From the NCBI GenBank assembly GCA_958295985.1, contig OY282432.1:3567001-3631000 (forward strand): a DNA stretch of 64,000 nt, written 5' to 3'. Under the pieces are notes generated by a model. That model was not told the DNA's origin, ran no database searches, and worked only from the letters and a program-made list of their open reading frames with translations. Shown here in pieces: positions 43,166-52,310 of this stretch. Source of the DNA: an uncultured Candidatus Binatia bacterium (GTDB lineage: Bacteria; Desulfobacterota; Binatia; UBA9968; JAJDTQ01). Both the position numbers and the translations under genes were made by a program. Within the stretch, counting starts at the first letter, position 1; each line of letters begins with the position of its first letter.

Positions 43166-44734
43166 TTAGGCCGGTGCCGCACAAGGCTCGCCGAACTCTA
43201 CCGGCCGTGTGATCTTTATCGCCGCCAAAAGGGCATGGGCGGCCGAGTCAACACGCACCGAGTTGTCGTAAACCTCGGTGCGAAGCGCTCCCATGACGCG
43301 GTTCTTCCTGGAAATGTAAAAGTGGTCGCACGGACCGCGGAACTGCAATTGTCGTAATGATCGCAACCCGCGATTGACGGCGCGCTCGTAGGCGGTAGCG
43401 CGATCCTGTTTCCCGGTCACGCGAGCCAACGCCAAGGCGTCGGCAAGCCCTTCCAGGTATGCTCCGGTGGACGCCGCGTGTGGAGGACCGAATTCCGGTC
43501 GTCGCGGGTCGTAAAAGCGTCCGCGCAGGTCCGGCGGCAACCCATTCCATTGTTGCATCGTCAACAACCAATCGTTTGTTTCAAATACGAAGTCAGCAAA
43601 CGCACGTTGCCCTGTCTGGGCAAACAACGATGCACAGGCTTGCGTATGCCACGGGACAAAGGCGGGATTGCGTGACTGTAGATGCTTGACGCGGCAGCGT
43701 TCGAAGGCCGCGGCACAACGTTCCAGCGACGGAGCGCATTCCAGTCCATGGCGCGCCGCCTCGGCCCAGAACAATAGGGCTTCGCCGGAATAAAAGTTCC
43801 AGTTTTCGCCATCGCGCTCCTGCGGAAAGAAGAATGTCCGAAAGCCCACATCTTCGTCCGCCAATGAATTGATACCCGTCGTCAGCATGGTCAATTCGGA
43901 ATGAAACTCCGTCCACGCGGAACTTTCCAGGATAGCCAACGCCGCCACCGCGGCGGCCCCGAGCTTGGCCCCGGTTGTCTCCACAATAGCGCCGCGTCCA
44001 CCGCCAATGTTACGGAAGTAGCGAGCCAGATTGAACCGGAGATTGCGAACAGCGGCCTTGGAAATCGCCGCGCTGCCTCGAAGCTTCCCCAGCCTTGCAA
44101 GAGACAATGATGCCAAAAAGCGGCGAATGGCATTATCAGCCGGCGACTCCACTCCCCGGCTCGGCCAGTACTTGTAAGGCAGTCCGCCTTCAGCGGAAAG
44201 ATTGCGGATCATCCATCGGCTGATACCGTTGGCGAGTTCAACGGCCCGGTTTTCTCCGGCTGTCGGCTCCGGCGCGATCAGCGTTGAACCGCGGAACATC
44301 TCCGTAGGCTCAAGCTCCTCTGCTCCCGGCAGCAGGAATTGTTGGGCGAAGAATGCTCTTAAGCTGCCATGAGCGGCAAAACTGTCGTAACTGATGCTGT
44401 GCGAGTCGAGAAACTTCTCCAGCGCCCGCTCGAAGCGGCGGTTGGCGGCGAGCAACTGCGTCGGGGAGAAACGAGCGACCCGATCGCCAAATGCGACTTC
44501 CATACCGACCAGACCGCGAACCTCCTCACGGAACACGCGAGAAAATCGGTTGAGTGGAACTGGGCGCAAACCGTTGGCCACACAAACCTCAACGAGATCC
44601 CCTGGCAACGCGCCGACGCGCACAGTCAAGTCAGCCAAGGAGCCGCCGGCCATCCAACCCTTGCGCTTGGGTCTGCCGTTTCGTCGAACGCAAAACCAGG
44701 TTGTCCCTGCAGGCGGACCGTCAGTCTGTAACAT
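43166..44734 (-). CDS. Unrecognised 522-residue protein, toroid-like helical C-terminal part
   Basis: I start it at ATG 44734 (MLQTDGPPAGTTWFCVRRNG), overlapping the LuxR gene stop by 14 nt. Residues 1-150 form a mixed alpha/beta region with no motif I know. From about 170 on, repeated helical pairs with aromatic and acidic loops (GLPYKYWPSRGVESPADN, EDVGFRTFFFPQE, NWNFYSGEALLFWAEAARHG, FVPWHTQACASLFAQTG) look like an alpha/alpha toroid as in six-hairpin glycosidases and epimerases. There is no signal peptide. It is co-transcribed with the LuxR gene and converges on the hydroxylase gene (75 nt apart). No function is assigned. Confidence 0.7.
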   Translation of the reverse strand: MLQTDGPPAGTTWFCVRRNGRPKRKGWMAGGSLADLTVRVGALPGDLVEVCVANGLRPVPLNRFSRVFREEVRGLVGMEVAFGDRVARFSPTQLLAANRRFERALEKFLDSHSISYDSFAAHGSLRAFFAQQFLLPGAEELEPTEMFRGSTLIAPEPTAGENRAVELANGISRWMIRNLSAEGGLPYKYWPSRGVESPADNAIRRFLASLSLARLGKLRGSAAISKAAVRNLRFNLARYFRNIGGGRGAIVETTGAKLGAAAVAALAILESSAWTEFHSELTMLTTGINSLADEDVGFRTFFFPQERDGENWNFYSGEALLFWAEAARHGLECAPSLERCAAAFERCRVKHLQSRNPAFVPWHTQACASLFAQTGQRAFADFVFETNDWLLTMQQWNGLPPDLRGRFYDPRRPEFGPPHAASTGAYLEGLADALALARVTGKQDRATAYERAVNRGLRSLRQLQFRGPCDHFYISRKNRVMGALRTEVYDNSVRVDSAAHALLAAIKITRPVEFGEPCAAPA

Positions 44735-45266
44735 GACTTCGCTTGGTTTGGCTGTCTTTATCGGTAGAAAAGTCCTCCGACATAGGCATAAGCAACTGAT
44801 GCACCACCTCGGCGACGAATTCGGCGCGGCCGCGCACACCGGCCTTTGCGTAGAGTGAGGTGGCTTGCAATCGAGTGGTATTCTCCTTGACTTGGCGCAG
44901 GTCGGCAATTTCGGCAAAGCGATAACCCTTGATGATCAGCCATGCGATGTCTCTTTCACTACGGGTCAGCCTCCACTCGTCCATTTGCGCATCAATGCCG
45001 TCGGCGAGATCACCCGCAAGCATCTTGTTCCGGCTCTGCTCTTGTTCCAGGCGTGCACGCAGGCCCATGAGATCCCTCAGGTTCAATCCAAGCGTCCATG
45101 ACACGGCGGTAAAAGCTAAAGTTTCCACAATGAAGTGCGGCGAGCCGAACTCCCCCTCGAACAGCGCGTCGACGATGAGATCGTAGGAGAAGAACAGCAC
45201 CGCCGACCCCATCATTGCCAACTCCAGCTTCTGGCGCAACGCGGTCTCCTTGAACGTGGTTCTCAA
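44721..45266 (-). CDS. Membrane-anchored LuxR-type transcription regulator
   Basis: The 181-residue protein starts at TTG 45266 with AGGAG 9 nt upstream. Two hydrophobic segments (about 15-36 and 45-62) are followed by a coiled region (GLRARLEQEQSRNK) and a C-terminal LuxR/GerE helix-turn-helix: LTRSERDIAWLIIKGYRFAE and ENTTRLQATSLYAKAGVRGR. The DNA-binding domain would be cytoplasmic and tethered. It lacks a receiver or PAS domain, so a signal may be sensed in or near the membrane. Being in the island, it is the best candidate to control the Gly-Asp gene. Confidence 0.85.
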   Translation of the reverse strand: MRTTFKETALRQKLELAMMGSAVLFFSYDLIVDALFEGEFGSPHFIVETLAFTAVSWTLGLNLRDLMGLRARLEQEQSRNKMLAGDLADGIDAQMDEWRLTRSERDIAWLIIKGYRFAEIADLRQVKENTTRLQATSLYAKAGVRGRAEFVAEVVHQLLMPMSEDFSTDKDSQTKRSHVTD

Positions 45267-45495
45267 CTGTCACTCTCCTGGACTTCGAAGCTCAACGAGC
45301 AACGCATCACAGTCTTTGCGGGGTACCAGCCTGAAATTCCATCGTAGGATACACAAAGAAGTGCTGTAATATCAACAATCTAAAACGCTCATGGTCGTTG
45401 CTCGGCCACCCCGAAGGCACGATAACCGAATTTTCACAGCAAAAGTGCAATCCGTGGGCCGTGACAGGATGTCGTCTCTCACGACACCGTTGATG

Positions 45496-46812
45496 CTATG
45501 GAGGGGTTCCCTGTGGACTCAGCATCCGAAGCGGGCGGTTGGTCACCGCGGTGAAACCGATGAGAGCCAGCATGACGGCACTGCTCAGGATCACCGCCGA
45601 GGGTGCGCCGGCGATACCGCCGAGGACGGGCGACAGGTGATCCCGGGACAGGCCGGCGACTGTGCCCATCTGCAGTTGCCCCAAGGGGAGGGCCACGCTG
45701 TAATTCATGCCCCAGATGGCCATCACCCGCCCGCGGAACTCGTCAGGGACCAGGGTCTGCACCGTGGTCTGGGTGCTTACCATGAAGACGGACAACCCGA
45801 TGCCGGCCATCAACAGCAGGAACAACGCGAGCGTATAGGAGCCCGAAAACCCGAACAGCGTCAGGAACGAAGCCTGCATTCCGGCGCCGAAAAGAATCAG
45901 CCTGCCTCGTTTCGGAAAGTACCCAAGGTTGGCGGTGACCAGGGCGCCGAACATGCTGCCGATGCCGCTCACCACGTAGAGGGAGCCAAGCGTCGATGCG
46001 TCGCCTTTGAAAACCACGCTGGCGAAGACGGGAAGAAGCGAGATGTGAGAGGCGAGCAGGAAAATATCCAGATAATTCATGGCGATGAGGGAGCGGAAGA
46101 GCTTCCGGGTCCAGACGAACCAGAGCCCTCCCAGGATAGTCCGGATTACGCTGCCGCTCCGGGTTCGTACAATGTTCGGCACGTGCACCGGGACAAGCAC
46201 CAATCCGAACACCAGGAATGCCGCGGACGCCACGTAGAAAGCCGCCCCGGCACCGGACAAGGGCGCGCCGGTGTAGCCCGCCACCTGGTCGATGATAACC
46301 CCCCCGAGGGCAGGCCCGAATATACGGGTGCCGGGCCAGATCATGGAGTTGAGGCTCACCGCGTTCATCAGATGCGAGCGGTCCAGCAGGTGTGGGAAGA
46401 GTGCCTGCCGGGCGGGATGATCGAACGCCTGTATCGCGCCGTGGATAAAAGCAACCGCCAACAGATGCCAGACCCGGACCAACCCCGTCGTGACCAGCGT
46501 GGCCAGCGCGAACAGCACCAATGCGGTGACGAACTGGAGCACCATGAGCAGCCGCCGGAGTTCCACCTTGTCCGCGGTGGCGCCGCCGAACAGCGTCAAC
46601 GCCACCGCGGGAGCGGCGGCCACCAACCCCAGAGCGCCGAGTACGTATTCCGACCGCGTCAACTCCCAGGCCAGCCACCCCTGGGCCAGGATCACCATCT
46701 GGTGTCCGGCCACCGCGGTGAGGTGCCCGAGCCAGTACAGGCGGAAGTCGCGGTACTTCAGGACGTGGAATACGCTCAGCTTTTCGCTGATGCGTGCGAG
46801 TCTATACATCAT
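45496..46812 (-). CDS. MFS transporter (EntS/DHA3-like exporter)
   Basis: The 438-residue protein has twelve helices and starts MMYRLARISEKLSVFHVLKY. Family blocks are FRLYWLGHLTAVAGHQMVIL, ALGLVAAAPAVALTLFGGAT with ADKVELRRLL (loop 2-3), and DEFRGRVMAIWGMNY in the second half. DHA3 members export siderophores, antibiotics or other organics. It is similar in type to the MFS protein at 22-23 kb but not a close copy. The fragment at 41.4 kb derives from a near relative. Confidence 0.92.
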   Translation of the reverse strand: MMYRLARISEKLSVFHVLKYRDFRLYWLGHLTAVAGHQMVILAQGWLAWELTRSEYVLGALGLVAAAPAVALTLFGGATADKVELRRLLMVLQFVTALVLFALATLVTTGLVRVWHLLAVAFIHGAIQAFDHPARQALFPHLLDRSHLMNAVSLNSMIWPGTRIFGPALGGVIIDQVAGYTGAPLSGAGAAFYVASAAFLVFGLVLVPVHVPNIVRTRSGSVIRTILGGLWFVWTRKLFRSLIAMNYLDIFLLASHISLLPVFASVVFKGDASTLGSLYVVSGIGSMFGALVTANLGYFPKRGRLILFGAGMQASFLTLFGFSGSYTLALFLLLMAGIGLSVFMVSTQTTVQTLVPDEFRGRVMAIWGMNYSVALPLGQLQMGTVAGLSRDHLSPVLGGIAGAPSAVILSSAVMLALIGFTAVTNRPLRMLSPQGTPP

Positions 46813-46880
46813 GCCAAGCGGCAGTTATGCGCCGGTGTCACGACGGAGGGGCGACGGTCGTGCAACGGTTTCTTCAAAAA

Positions 46881-46908
46881 GAAAGCCCCTCCGTTTGGAG
46901 GGGCTTTC
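46881..46908 (-). terminator. Rho-independent terminator of the NMT1-like gene
   Basis: GAAAGCCCCTCC (46881-46892), a GTTT loop and GGAGGGGCTTTC (46897-46908) form a perfect 12-bp stem. On the minus strand it is followed by TTTTTGAAG. It lies 24 nt after the stop at 46932 and also keeps that transcript out of the MFS gene. Confidence 0.9.
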
Positions 46909-46931
46909 GTGTTCTCGGATTCCCGGTCCGG

Positions 46932-47798
46932 CTACAGCTTGACCAGATCCGAATAAGCGGCCTGAGAATCGGGCTTGAGGCCGTAGCCGGCCATCCAGTT
47001 CCGTGCCCGGTTGAATTCCTCTTCGGTGTAGTCTTCCGGGTACACGTAGTCCAGCCGGTTGAGGTGCAGATCCTCGGGCTTGAAATCGCCGATGAGGTCG
47101 TCGGGAATGTCCCGCAGCAGCAACGCGGCGTGCTTCTCGAGGTCCGAATTGATCTCGTCCACCGAACGCCGTAGAGCCCGGAAAATGCCGGCGCGGGCAT
47201 CCGTGGCGTCGTCGCTGTTGACGAACAGCAGCCCCCAGTACTTGGACTCCGCCAGAACGCGGCAACCACGGCTCTCCGCCAGACTGATGAACGGCTCCAT
47301 GAGGGTCGCTGCCTCCACTTCGCCATTCAGCAGCATGCGGGTGCGGATGGCGGGTCCGCCGTCGTGGCGCAACTGCACCCTGTCCTTGTCGCAGTGGCCC
47401 TCGAGCATCTTGAGCGTCATGTAGTGGGAGCCGGTCTGGTCCTGGATGGAGATGGGCACGTCCGCGAGGTCGTCCAGCCGGTGACAGGAGGAATCGCCCC
47501 GAACGATGATGGCCATGGTGGCCACGCTCTCCCGCCGCCCGAGGATCCAGCCGTCGCGCTCACCGTCCGCGGCGCGCTTGATCACGCCCCATTCGCACTT
47601 GTTGTAACCTTCCAGGTCCCCGCACTCGTAGTCCGAGGCAATGGGGCGCTCGAACACGTCCGCGGGCCGGAGCTGGGAGTCCGGTGTCACCACTTCCGCG
47701 TCGATGCCCTCCGCCGCCATGAACCCCTTCTCCACGCCCACGTCCCAGGGCAGCGTCCATACGGTTCCTTCGCTGGTGACTCTGATCTTGCGAGACAT
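46932..47798 (-). CDS. NMT1/THI5-like binding-fold protein
   Basis: ATG 47798 with GGAGGT upstream gives 288 residues; the frame is open 28 codons further but without a ribosome site. The protein has a periplasmic-binding fold (VTSEGTVWTLPWDVGVEKGF, ASDYECGDLEGYNKCEWGVI, PISIQDQTGSHYMTLKMLEG) but no signal peptide. Similar proteins occur with catabolic genes and are called ABC substrate-binding proteins. Cysteine clusters (ECGDLEGYNKC) might bind a metal. It is a single gene with its own terminator. Confidence 0.75.
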   Translation of the reverse strand: MSRKIRVTSEGTVWTLPWDVGVEKGFMAAEGIDAEVVTPDSQLRPADVFERPIASDYECGDLEGYNKCEWGVIKRAADGERDGWILGRRESVATMAIIVRGDSSCHRLDDLADVPISIQDQTGSHYMTLKMLEGHCDKDRVQLRHDGGPAIRTRMLLNGEVEAATLMEPFISLAESRGCRVLAESKYWGLLFVNSDDATDARAGIFRALRRSVDEINSDLEKHAALLLRDIPDDLIGDFKPEDLHLNRLDYVYPEDYTEEEFNRARNWMAGYGLKPDSQAAYSDLVKL

Positions 47799-47905
47799 GA
47801 TGACTGACCTCCGAGTGTGTTTGATGACCGATAAGACTAGCATACCCGCTTCAATGATGGAACAATTCCAGGTCGAACTCACACCCAGTCAAGGAGACTC
47901 GTGCC

Positions 47906-48919
47906 ATGCATACCTGTGCCATCGACATTCACCACCACTACCTGCCTCCGGGCCTGGTCGAGGAGTTGAAGACCCACGGCAAGGCCGTGGGCACGGAGGT
48001 GGGCCGGACCCCGGAAGGCCTTGACACCCTCACCATCGGCGGCGGGCCGAGCTTCGTGGTGCCGCCTCCCCTCCTGGACGTCGAGAAGAGACTCGCGAAC
48101 ATGGACAAGGGCAAGATCGCCATGGCGACCCTGGAACCCCATACCGCCTGCCTCGGCTACCGCCTCGACCCGGAGCAGGGAGAGGTGTGGTGCAACCTCT
48201 ACAACGAGGGACTGATGGAGCTGCGGACCCGGCACCCGGACCGTTTCACCGCGCTGGCGGCCGTACCGCTGCAGGATCCCGAGCGGGCGGCCAGGGTGCT
48301 GGAACGCGGCATCGTCGAGCAGAAGCTGGCCGGAGCCTACATCGGCACCAACGTCAACGGCGAATACTTTCGGAGCCACGAATACGACGCCTTCTGGGGC
48401 AAGGCGCAGGAGCTGGACGCGCTGATCGTCATGCATCCCGAAGACATCGCGGGCCTCGACCGGATGGCCCCCTACGGCCTGTTCCTGATCTGCGGCAACC
48501 CCGCGGACACCGCCCTCTCACTGGGGTTCATGACCTACAGCGGGGTGTTCGACCGTTTCCCCGACCTCAAGCTCTGTACGCTCCACGGCGGCGGCTTCTT
48601 TCCCTATCACCTGGGACGTTTCGACCAGGGCTTCGGGGTGCGGCCGGGCGCCGCTGACGCCGAGGCCGGGGACAAGCCCAGTGCGTACTTGAAGAACCTC
48701 TACTCCGACGCGCTGGTGTACCGGGTGGACACGCTGGAGTATCTCAAGAGCCTGCTGGGGTGGGAGCACCTGATGATCGGGACCGACTATCCCTACCCGC
48801 TGGGCGATTGGAACGCGGTGGAGAAGGTGGAGGCGCTGGACTGCTCGGACGAGCAGAAGCTCGCGATCCTGGAAGGGAACGCCAGGCGCCTGCTGAAGCT
48901 GGGCTCCACGGCCGGGTAG
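47906..48919 (+). CDS. Amidohydrolase-2 family hydrolase/decarboxylase (ACMSD-like)
   Basis: The 337-residue protein starts at ATG 47906 after AAGGAGA. It keeps the full set of family metal residues: His-x-His in AIDIHHHYLPPG, His in IVMHPED, His in CTLHGGGFFPYH and Asp in LMIGTDYPYPLGDW. It is the most canonical amidohydrolase-2 of the four in the window. ACMSD-type members decarboxylate aromatic or muconate-type acids using one zinc. It is divergent from the NMT1-like gene (107 nt), suggesting shared control. Confidence 0.92.
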   Translation: MHTCAIDIHHHYLPPGLVEELKTHGKAVGTEVGRTPEGLDTLTIGGGPSFVVPPPLLDVEKRLANMDKGKIAMATLEPHTACLGYRLDPEQGEVWCNLYNEGLMELRTRHPDRFTALAAVPLQDPERAARVLERGIVEQKLAGAYIGTNVNGEYFRSHEYDAFWGKAQELDALIVMHPEDIAGLDRMAPYGLFLICGNPADTALSLGFMTYSGVFDRFPDLKLCTLHGGGFFPYHLGRFDQGFGVRPGAADAEAGDKPSAYLKNLYSDALVYRVDTLEYLKSLLGWEHLMIGTDYPYPLGDWNAVEKVEALDCSDEQKLAILEGNARRLLKLGSTAG

Positions 48920-48921
48920 GA

Positions 48922-48968
48922 GCCGCCCTTCGACTTCGCTCCGCTACGCTACGCTCAGGGTGAACGGC
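48922..48968. repeat. REP-like dispersed repeat, copy A
   Basis: GCCGCCCTTCGACTTCGCTC followed by GCTACGCTCAGGGTGAACGGC matches, in reverse, a stretch at 56055-56104. Both lie between genes. Such short palindromic elements are commonly dispersed through chromosomes and may stop or stabilise transcripts. Confidence 0.7.
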
Positions 48969-48971
48969 GAC

Positions 48972-51116
48972 CTACTCCGCCGGCCAGAGGGGTCCCAGGA
49001 GCGATTCGGGCCAGACGATGTGGAGACCCCAGTCGTAGAAGCCGACGATCAGCGCGAGGAACGCCAGGGCGATGCCCGCGGACCACAGCCATCCGGCCCT
49101 GCCGTAGTAGACGAGGTAGAGGAAGAGCATGCCCGGCAGGGCGACGTGCACTCCGATGGTCCAGATGGCCGCGTACATGAGTGCGGTGAAGCCGAAGATG
49201 CGCACGAACCGCCGGCCTTCGGTCTTGGGATCATCTCCGAGGATGAACCCGGTGTCCATGATGTCGCCTTCCTCGATGCGCTTCTCCGGGGTGCCCCTCA
49301 ACAGGGTCGCCACCCGGATGAGCCAAAACGGCGTCCCCACGAGCACCGCGATCCTCGGCATGAGGGTGGCGCCTTCCGGCCAACTGAAAGAATCGATGAA
49401 CATGTAGACGAAGAACGCGCCCACGGCGAGCAGGAGCACGGCCTCGCCGGCAAGCTCGAGCGAAAAGCGGGACCTGGCGGGCACGGCCTCCTCATCACCC
49501 GCGGGTGACGGCGCGGCAGGGTCCCGGACAGCCGCACCGTCCCCGCCCTGCGCACCGCCCCGGCCCGCTGGAACACCGCCCTCCGCGGTTCCGGCTTCGG
49601 ACTCCTCGCTTTCGGTCATGGACCTCATGGCCCTGCGGGCGCCGCGCTGGGCCCGGAGACTGAAAAGAGTCACCGCCACCATGAATGCCAGGATGGCCAG
49701 GAACTGCGGCCTCAAGAGCATGCCGAAGCCGTAGTTGCTGACGGAGATCCAAAGGAACCGTTCCAGGATGTCCGCCAATGCCACTGCGATGAGGATGGGC
49801 GGTCTGGGCCACCCGTACCGCTTCATGAAGACGCCCAGCAGGCCGAAGGCCAGCACCGCCACCAGATCCCCGAGCGAGCCGCTGGCCGCCAGCGCGGCCA
49901 GGGACACGATGGCCACCACCACGGGCGCCAGTATGTTGGGCGGGATCACCGCGATGCGGCACAGGGTGGGGGCAAAGGCCAGCATGATGGGAACCACGAT
50001 GACGTTCGCTAAGGCGATGGTGTAGACCATGCTGACGGTGAGGTCGAGGTGCCGCGTGAGCATGCCCGGACCGGGCGTCACCCCGGTGAGAATGAGGATG
50101 GCGAGCACGATGGCCATGCCGCCGCTGCCGGGGATGCCGAAGACCACGGTGGGGATGAGCACGCCGCCATCCACCGAGTTGTTGGCGGCGTCGGAGGCGA
50201 TGACGCCGCGGACGTCGCCCTTGCCGAAGGTCTCTGTGCCGCCCGGCTCGGTTTGGCGCGCCTGGGCGTAGGCGATCCAGTGGGCGGCGCTGCCGCCGAC
50301 GCCCGGCATGATGCCCACGAACACGCCGATGAGCGAGGACCGGATCATCAGCCACTTGTGGCGCCAGGCCTCCCACATGCCGCGCCAGACATCCGCTTTG
50401 GCATCGCGCAGCAGGGTGTCCAGCCGCGCCCGGGCGATGGTGGTATCCCCCACCACCAGGGCGATGGCCTCGGGCAGCGCGAACAGGCCCACCACCACCG
50501 GGACGAGCCCGAACCCGTCCCACAGGTAAAAATCGAACCCCATGGCGGCGCGCACGTTGCCGCCCAGGTCGGCGTAGCCCACCATGGCGATGGCGATGCC
50601 AAAGGCCGCGGTGAGTATGCCTTTGACGAAGGCGCCGGCGCTGACCACGGCCACGGCCAGCACCCCCATCAGCGTCAGCAGAAAGAACTCGGCCGAACCG
50701 AACCACTCCAGGAGCTGCCGGCTCACCGGCAGCGCCAACAGCAGCGCGACGGCGCCGATGACTCCGCCCACGATGGTCGTGGTATAGCTCGCGCCCAGCG
50801 CTACGCCCGCCAGGCCCTGCTGGGCCATGGGATAGCCGTCGAGCACCGTGGCCTGGGCCGAGCGGGCGCCGGGCACGCCGAACAGGATGGCGGGGATGGG
50901 CTCGGTGATGTCGCTGGCCGCCATGTGGAACACCACGATGGTGATGGCGACCCAGGGGTCGAGGTGGACCGCGAGGCTCAGGACGATAACGGATACCGGC
51001 AGGCCGCCTCCGGGCATGAGCCCGGAGAACAGCGCCACCGGCAGCACCAGGAGCATCGCCAGAAGCGGCCCCGGTGAAAAGAGTTGGAAAAGCGCGTCAA
51101 CGGAAGCTTCGAGCAT
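48972..51116 (-). CDS. Fused TctA-TctB tripartite tricarboxylate transporter permease
   Basis: The 714-residue protein joins both membrane subunits. Residues 1-490 are TctA, with GLMPGGGLPVSVIVLSLAV, GARSAQATVLDGYPMAQQG, GIMPGVGGSAAHWIAYAQA, GKGDVRGVIASDAANNSVDG and FGIPGSGGMAIVLAI. Residues 500-560 are a charged Gly/Ala/Glu linker, and 560-714 a TctB-like four-helix part ending WPESLLGPLWPAE, as in the separate TctB at 16.7 kb. Its receptor is encoded 42 nt upstream. Fusion fixes a 1:1 subunit ratio. Confidence 0.93.
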   Translation of the reverse strand: MLEASVDALFQLFSPGPLLAMLLVLPVALFSGLMPGGGLPVSVIVLSLAVHLDPWVAITIVVFHMAASDITEPIPAILFGVPGARSAQATVLDGYPMAQQGLAGVALGASYTTTIVGGVIGAVALLLALPVSRQLLEWFGSAEFFLLTLMGVLAVAVVSAGAFVKGILTAAFGIAIAMVGYADLGGNVRAAMGFDFYLWDGFGLVPVVVGLFALPEAIALVVGDTTIARARLDTLLRDAKADVWRGMWEAWRHKWLMIRSSLIGVFVGIMPGVGGSAAHWIAYAQARQTEPGGTETFGKGDVRGVIASDAANNSVDGGVLIPTVVFGIPGSGGMAIVLAILILTGVTPGPGMLTRHLDLTVSMVYTIALANVIVVPIMLAFAPTLCRIAVIPPNILAPVVVAIVSLAALAASGSLGDLVAVLAFGLLGVFMKRYGWPRPPILIAVALADILERFLWISVSNYGFGMLLRPQFLAILAFMVAVTLFSLRAQRGARRAMRSMTESEESEAGTAEGGVPAGRGGAQGGDGAAVRDPAAPSPAGDEEAVPARSRFSLELAGEAVLLLAVGAFFVYMFIDSFSWPEGATLMPRIAVLVGTPFWLIRVATLLRGTPEKRIEEGDIMDTGFILGDDPKTEGRRFVRIFGFTALMYAAIWTIGVHVALPGMLFLYLVYYGRAGWLWSAGIALAFLALIVGFYDWGLHIVWPESLLGPLWPAE

Positions 51117-51158
51117 GAAGTCTCCCGGTGAGGGACTGGTGCCTCAGGTTCCGCAACC

Positions 51159-52214
51159 CTAGCGCTTCTCGCCCATCAGCTTCTGGAAGAACAGCGCGCC
51201 GTCCGGAGGCAGGTCCTGGATGGTGGCGAGTTGCTCCTCATACTGCTCCGGAGAGCCGTAGCCCACGTCGTAGTTGGCCACCTGGGCGGCCTTGACGAAC
51301 TCGGGATCCTCGATGGTGGCCTTGAACGCCTTGCGCCACGTGTCCACGATGGGCTTGGGCGTCTTGGGCGGAAGCATGAAGGCCCTCAGGTGCTGGTGGA
51401 TGTTCACCGCGGTCTTGAACGCTACCTTCTGGGAATCGGTCAGCTTCAAGCCCGGCAGGTCGAAGACGTAGTGCGGCTTCTTGCCGCCCAGACGCTCCAG
51501 CCACTGGTCGCTGGCCGGCGCGTTCCACCAGTAGATCGGCACCAGCCGCTTGTCCTCGATAAGCTCCGGGTACATGCGCGGCAAGCGCCGCTCGAGGCAG
51601 GTCACCACCTCGGTCTCGCCCCGGGCAAAGGCCGCCAACTCCTCGCCGGTGGACTTGTAGCCGTAGATGAGCTTGATGGGTCCGCCCACGAGCTGCACGA
51701 ACTCGCCGCCCATGGGCACCCGGCCGATACCGGGACGCTGGGACGCCATGCGCAGCGGCCGTCCCATCTTGAGCATGTCTTCCCAGGACTTGGCCACCTT
51801 GCGATCGACGCAGATCAGATAGTTGTCATCCACCAGCGTGGGCGCGCCCAGGATAATGAGGTCCTTCACGTTGAACCCCGGCACGTCCACGCCCGCCAGC
51901 TCCTTCATGACCAGACTGGTGAAGTGCGGACCGACGGTGAGGCCGTCCGGCTTGCTGCGGTTCATGTACTGGGTTCCCTTGAGGCCGGCGCCGCCGGGAA
52001 CGTTGCGCACGATGAACCGGGGACTGCCCGGCAGGTGCTTGGGAGCGTACCTGGCGATCAGGCGGCTGATGATATCGTAACCGCCGCCCGCGGAGGTGCC
52101 GACGACGAGGTTGACGGTCTTGCCCTTGAAGTGTTTCTCCATGTCCTGCGCGGCAACCTGGCCGGCAAGCAACAAGACGAACGAAACGGCGACGGCAAAG
52201 CGCATGTGCCTCAT
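51159..52214 (-). CDS. TctC/Bug-family periplasmic receptor
   Basis: ATG 52214 with AAAGGAA upstream gives 351 residues. A signal peptide (MRHMRFAVAVSFVLLLAGQV) ends at AAQ. The mature part has VVGTSAGGGYDIISRLIARY and FIVRNVPGGAGLKGTQYMNR, the ligand-gripping loops of the Bug fold, and GYKSTGEELAAFARGETEVV. It is the receptor for the fused TctA-TctB permease that follows. It differs strongly from the receptor at 17.3 kb, so the two systems likely import different acids. Confidence 0.93.
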   Translation of the reverse strand: MRHMRFAVAVSFVLLLAGQVAAQDMEKHFKGKTVNLVVGTSAGGGYDIISRLIARYAPKHLPGSPRFIVRNVPGGAGLKGTQYMNRSKPDGLTVGPHFTSLVMKELAGVDVPGFNVKDLIILGAPTLVDDNYLICVDRKVAKSWEDMLKMGRPLRMASQRPGIGRVPMGGEFVQLVGGPIKLIYGYKSTGEELAAFARGETEVVTCLERRLPRMYPELIEDKRLVPIYWWNAPASDQWLERLGGKKPHYVFDLPGLKLTDSQKVAFKTAVNIHQHLRAFMLPPKTPKPIVDTWRKAFKATIEDPEFVKAAQVANYDVGYGSPEQYEEQLATIQDLPPDGALFFQKLMGEKR

Positions 52215-52310
52215 GGCGGATTCCTTTCTCCGTGTCTTCCCACGGATTGGCCCGTACTTCACTTGCTTCTTTGACCTGCTTCTTCCCATTGTCGAAACTC
52301 TCGAAACTCT

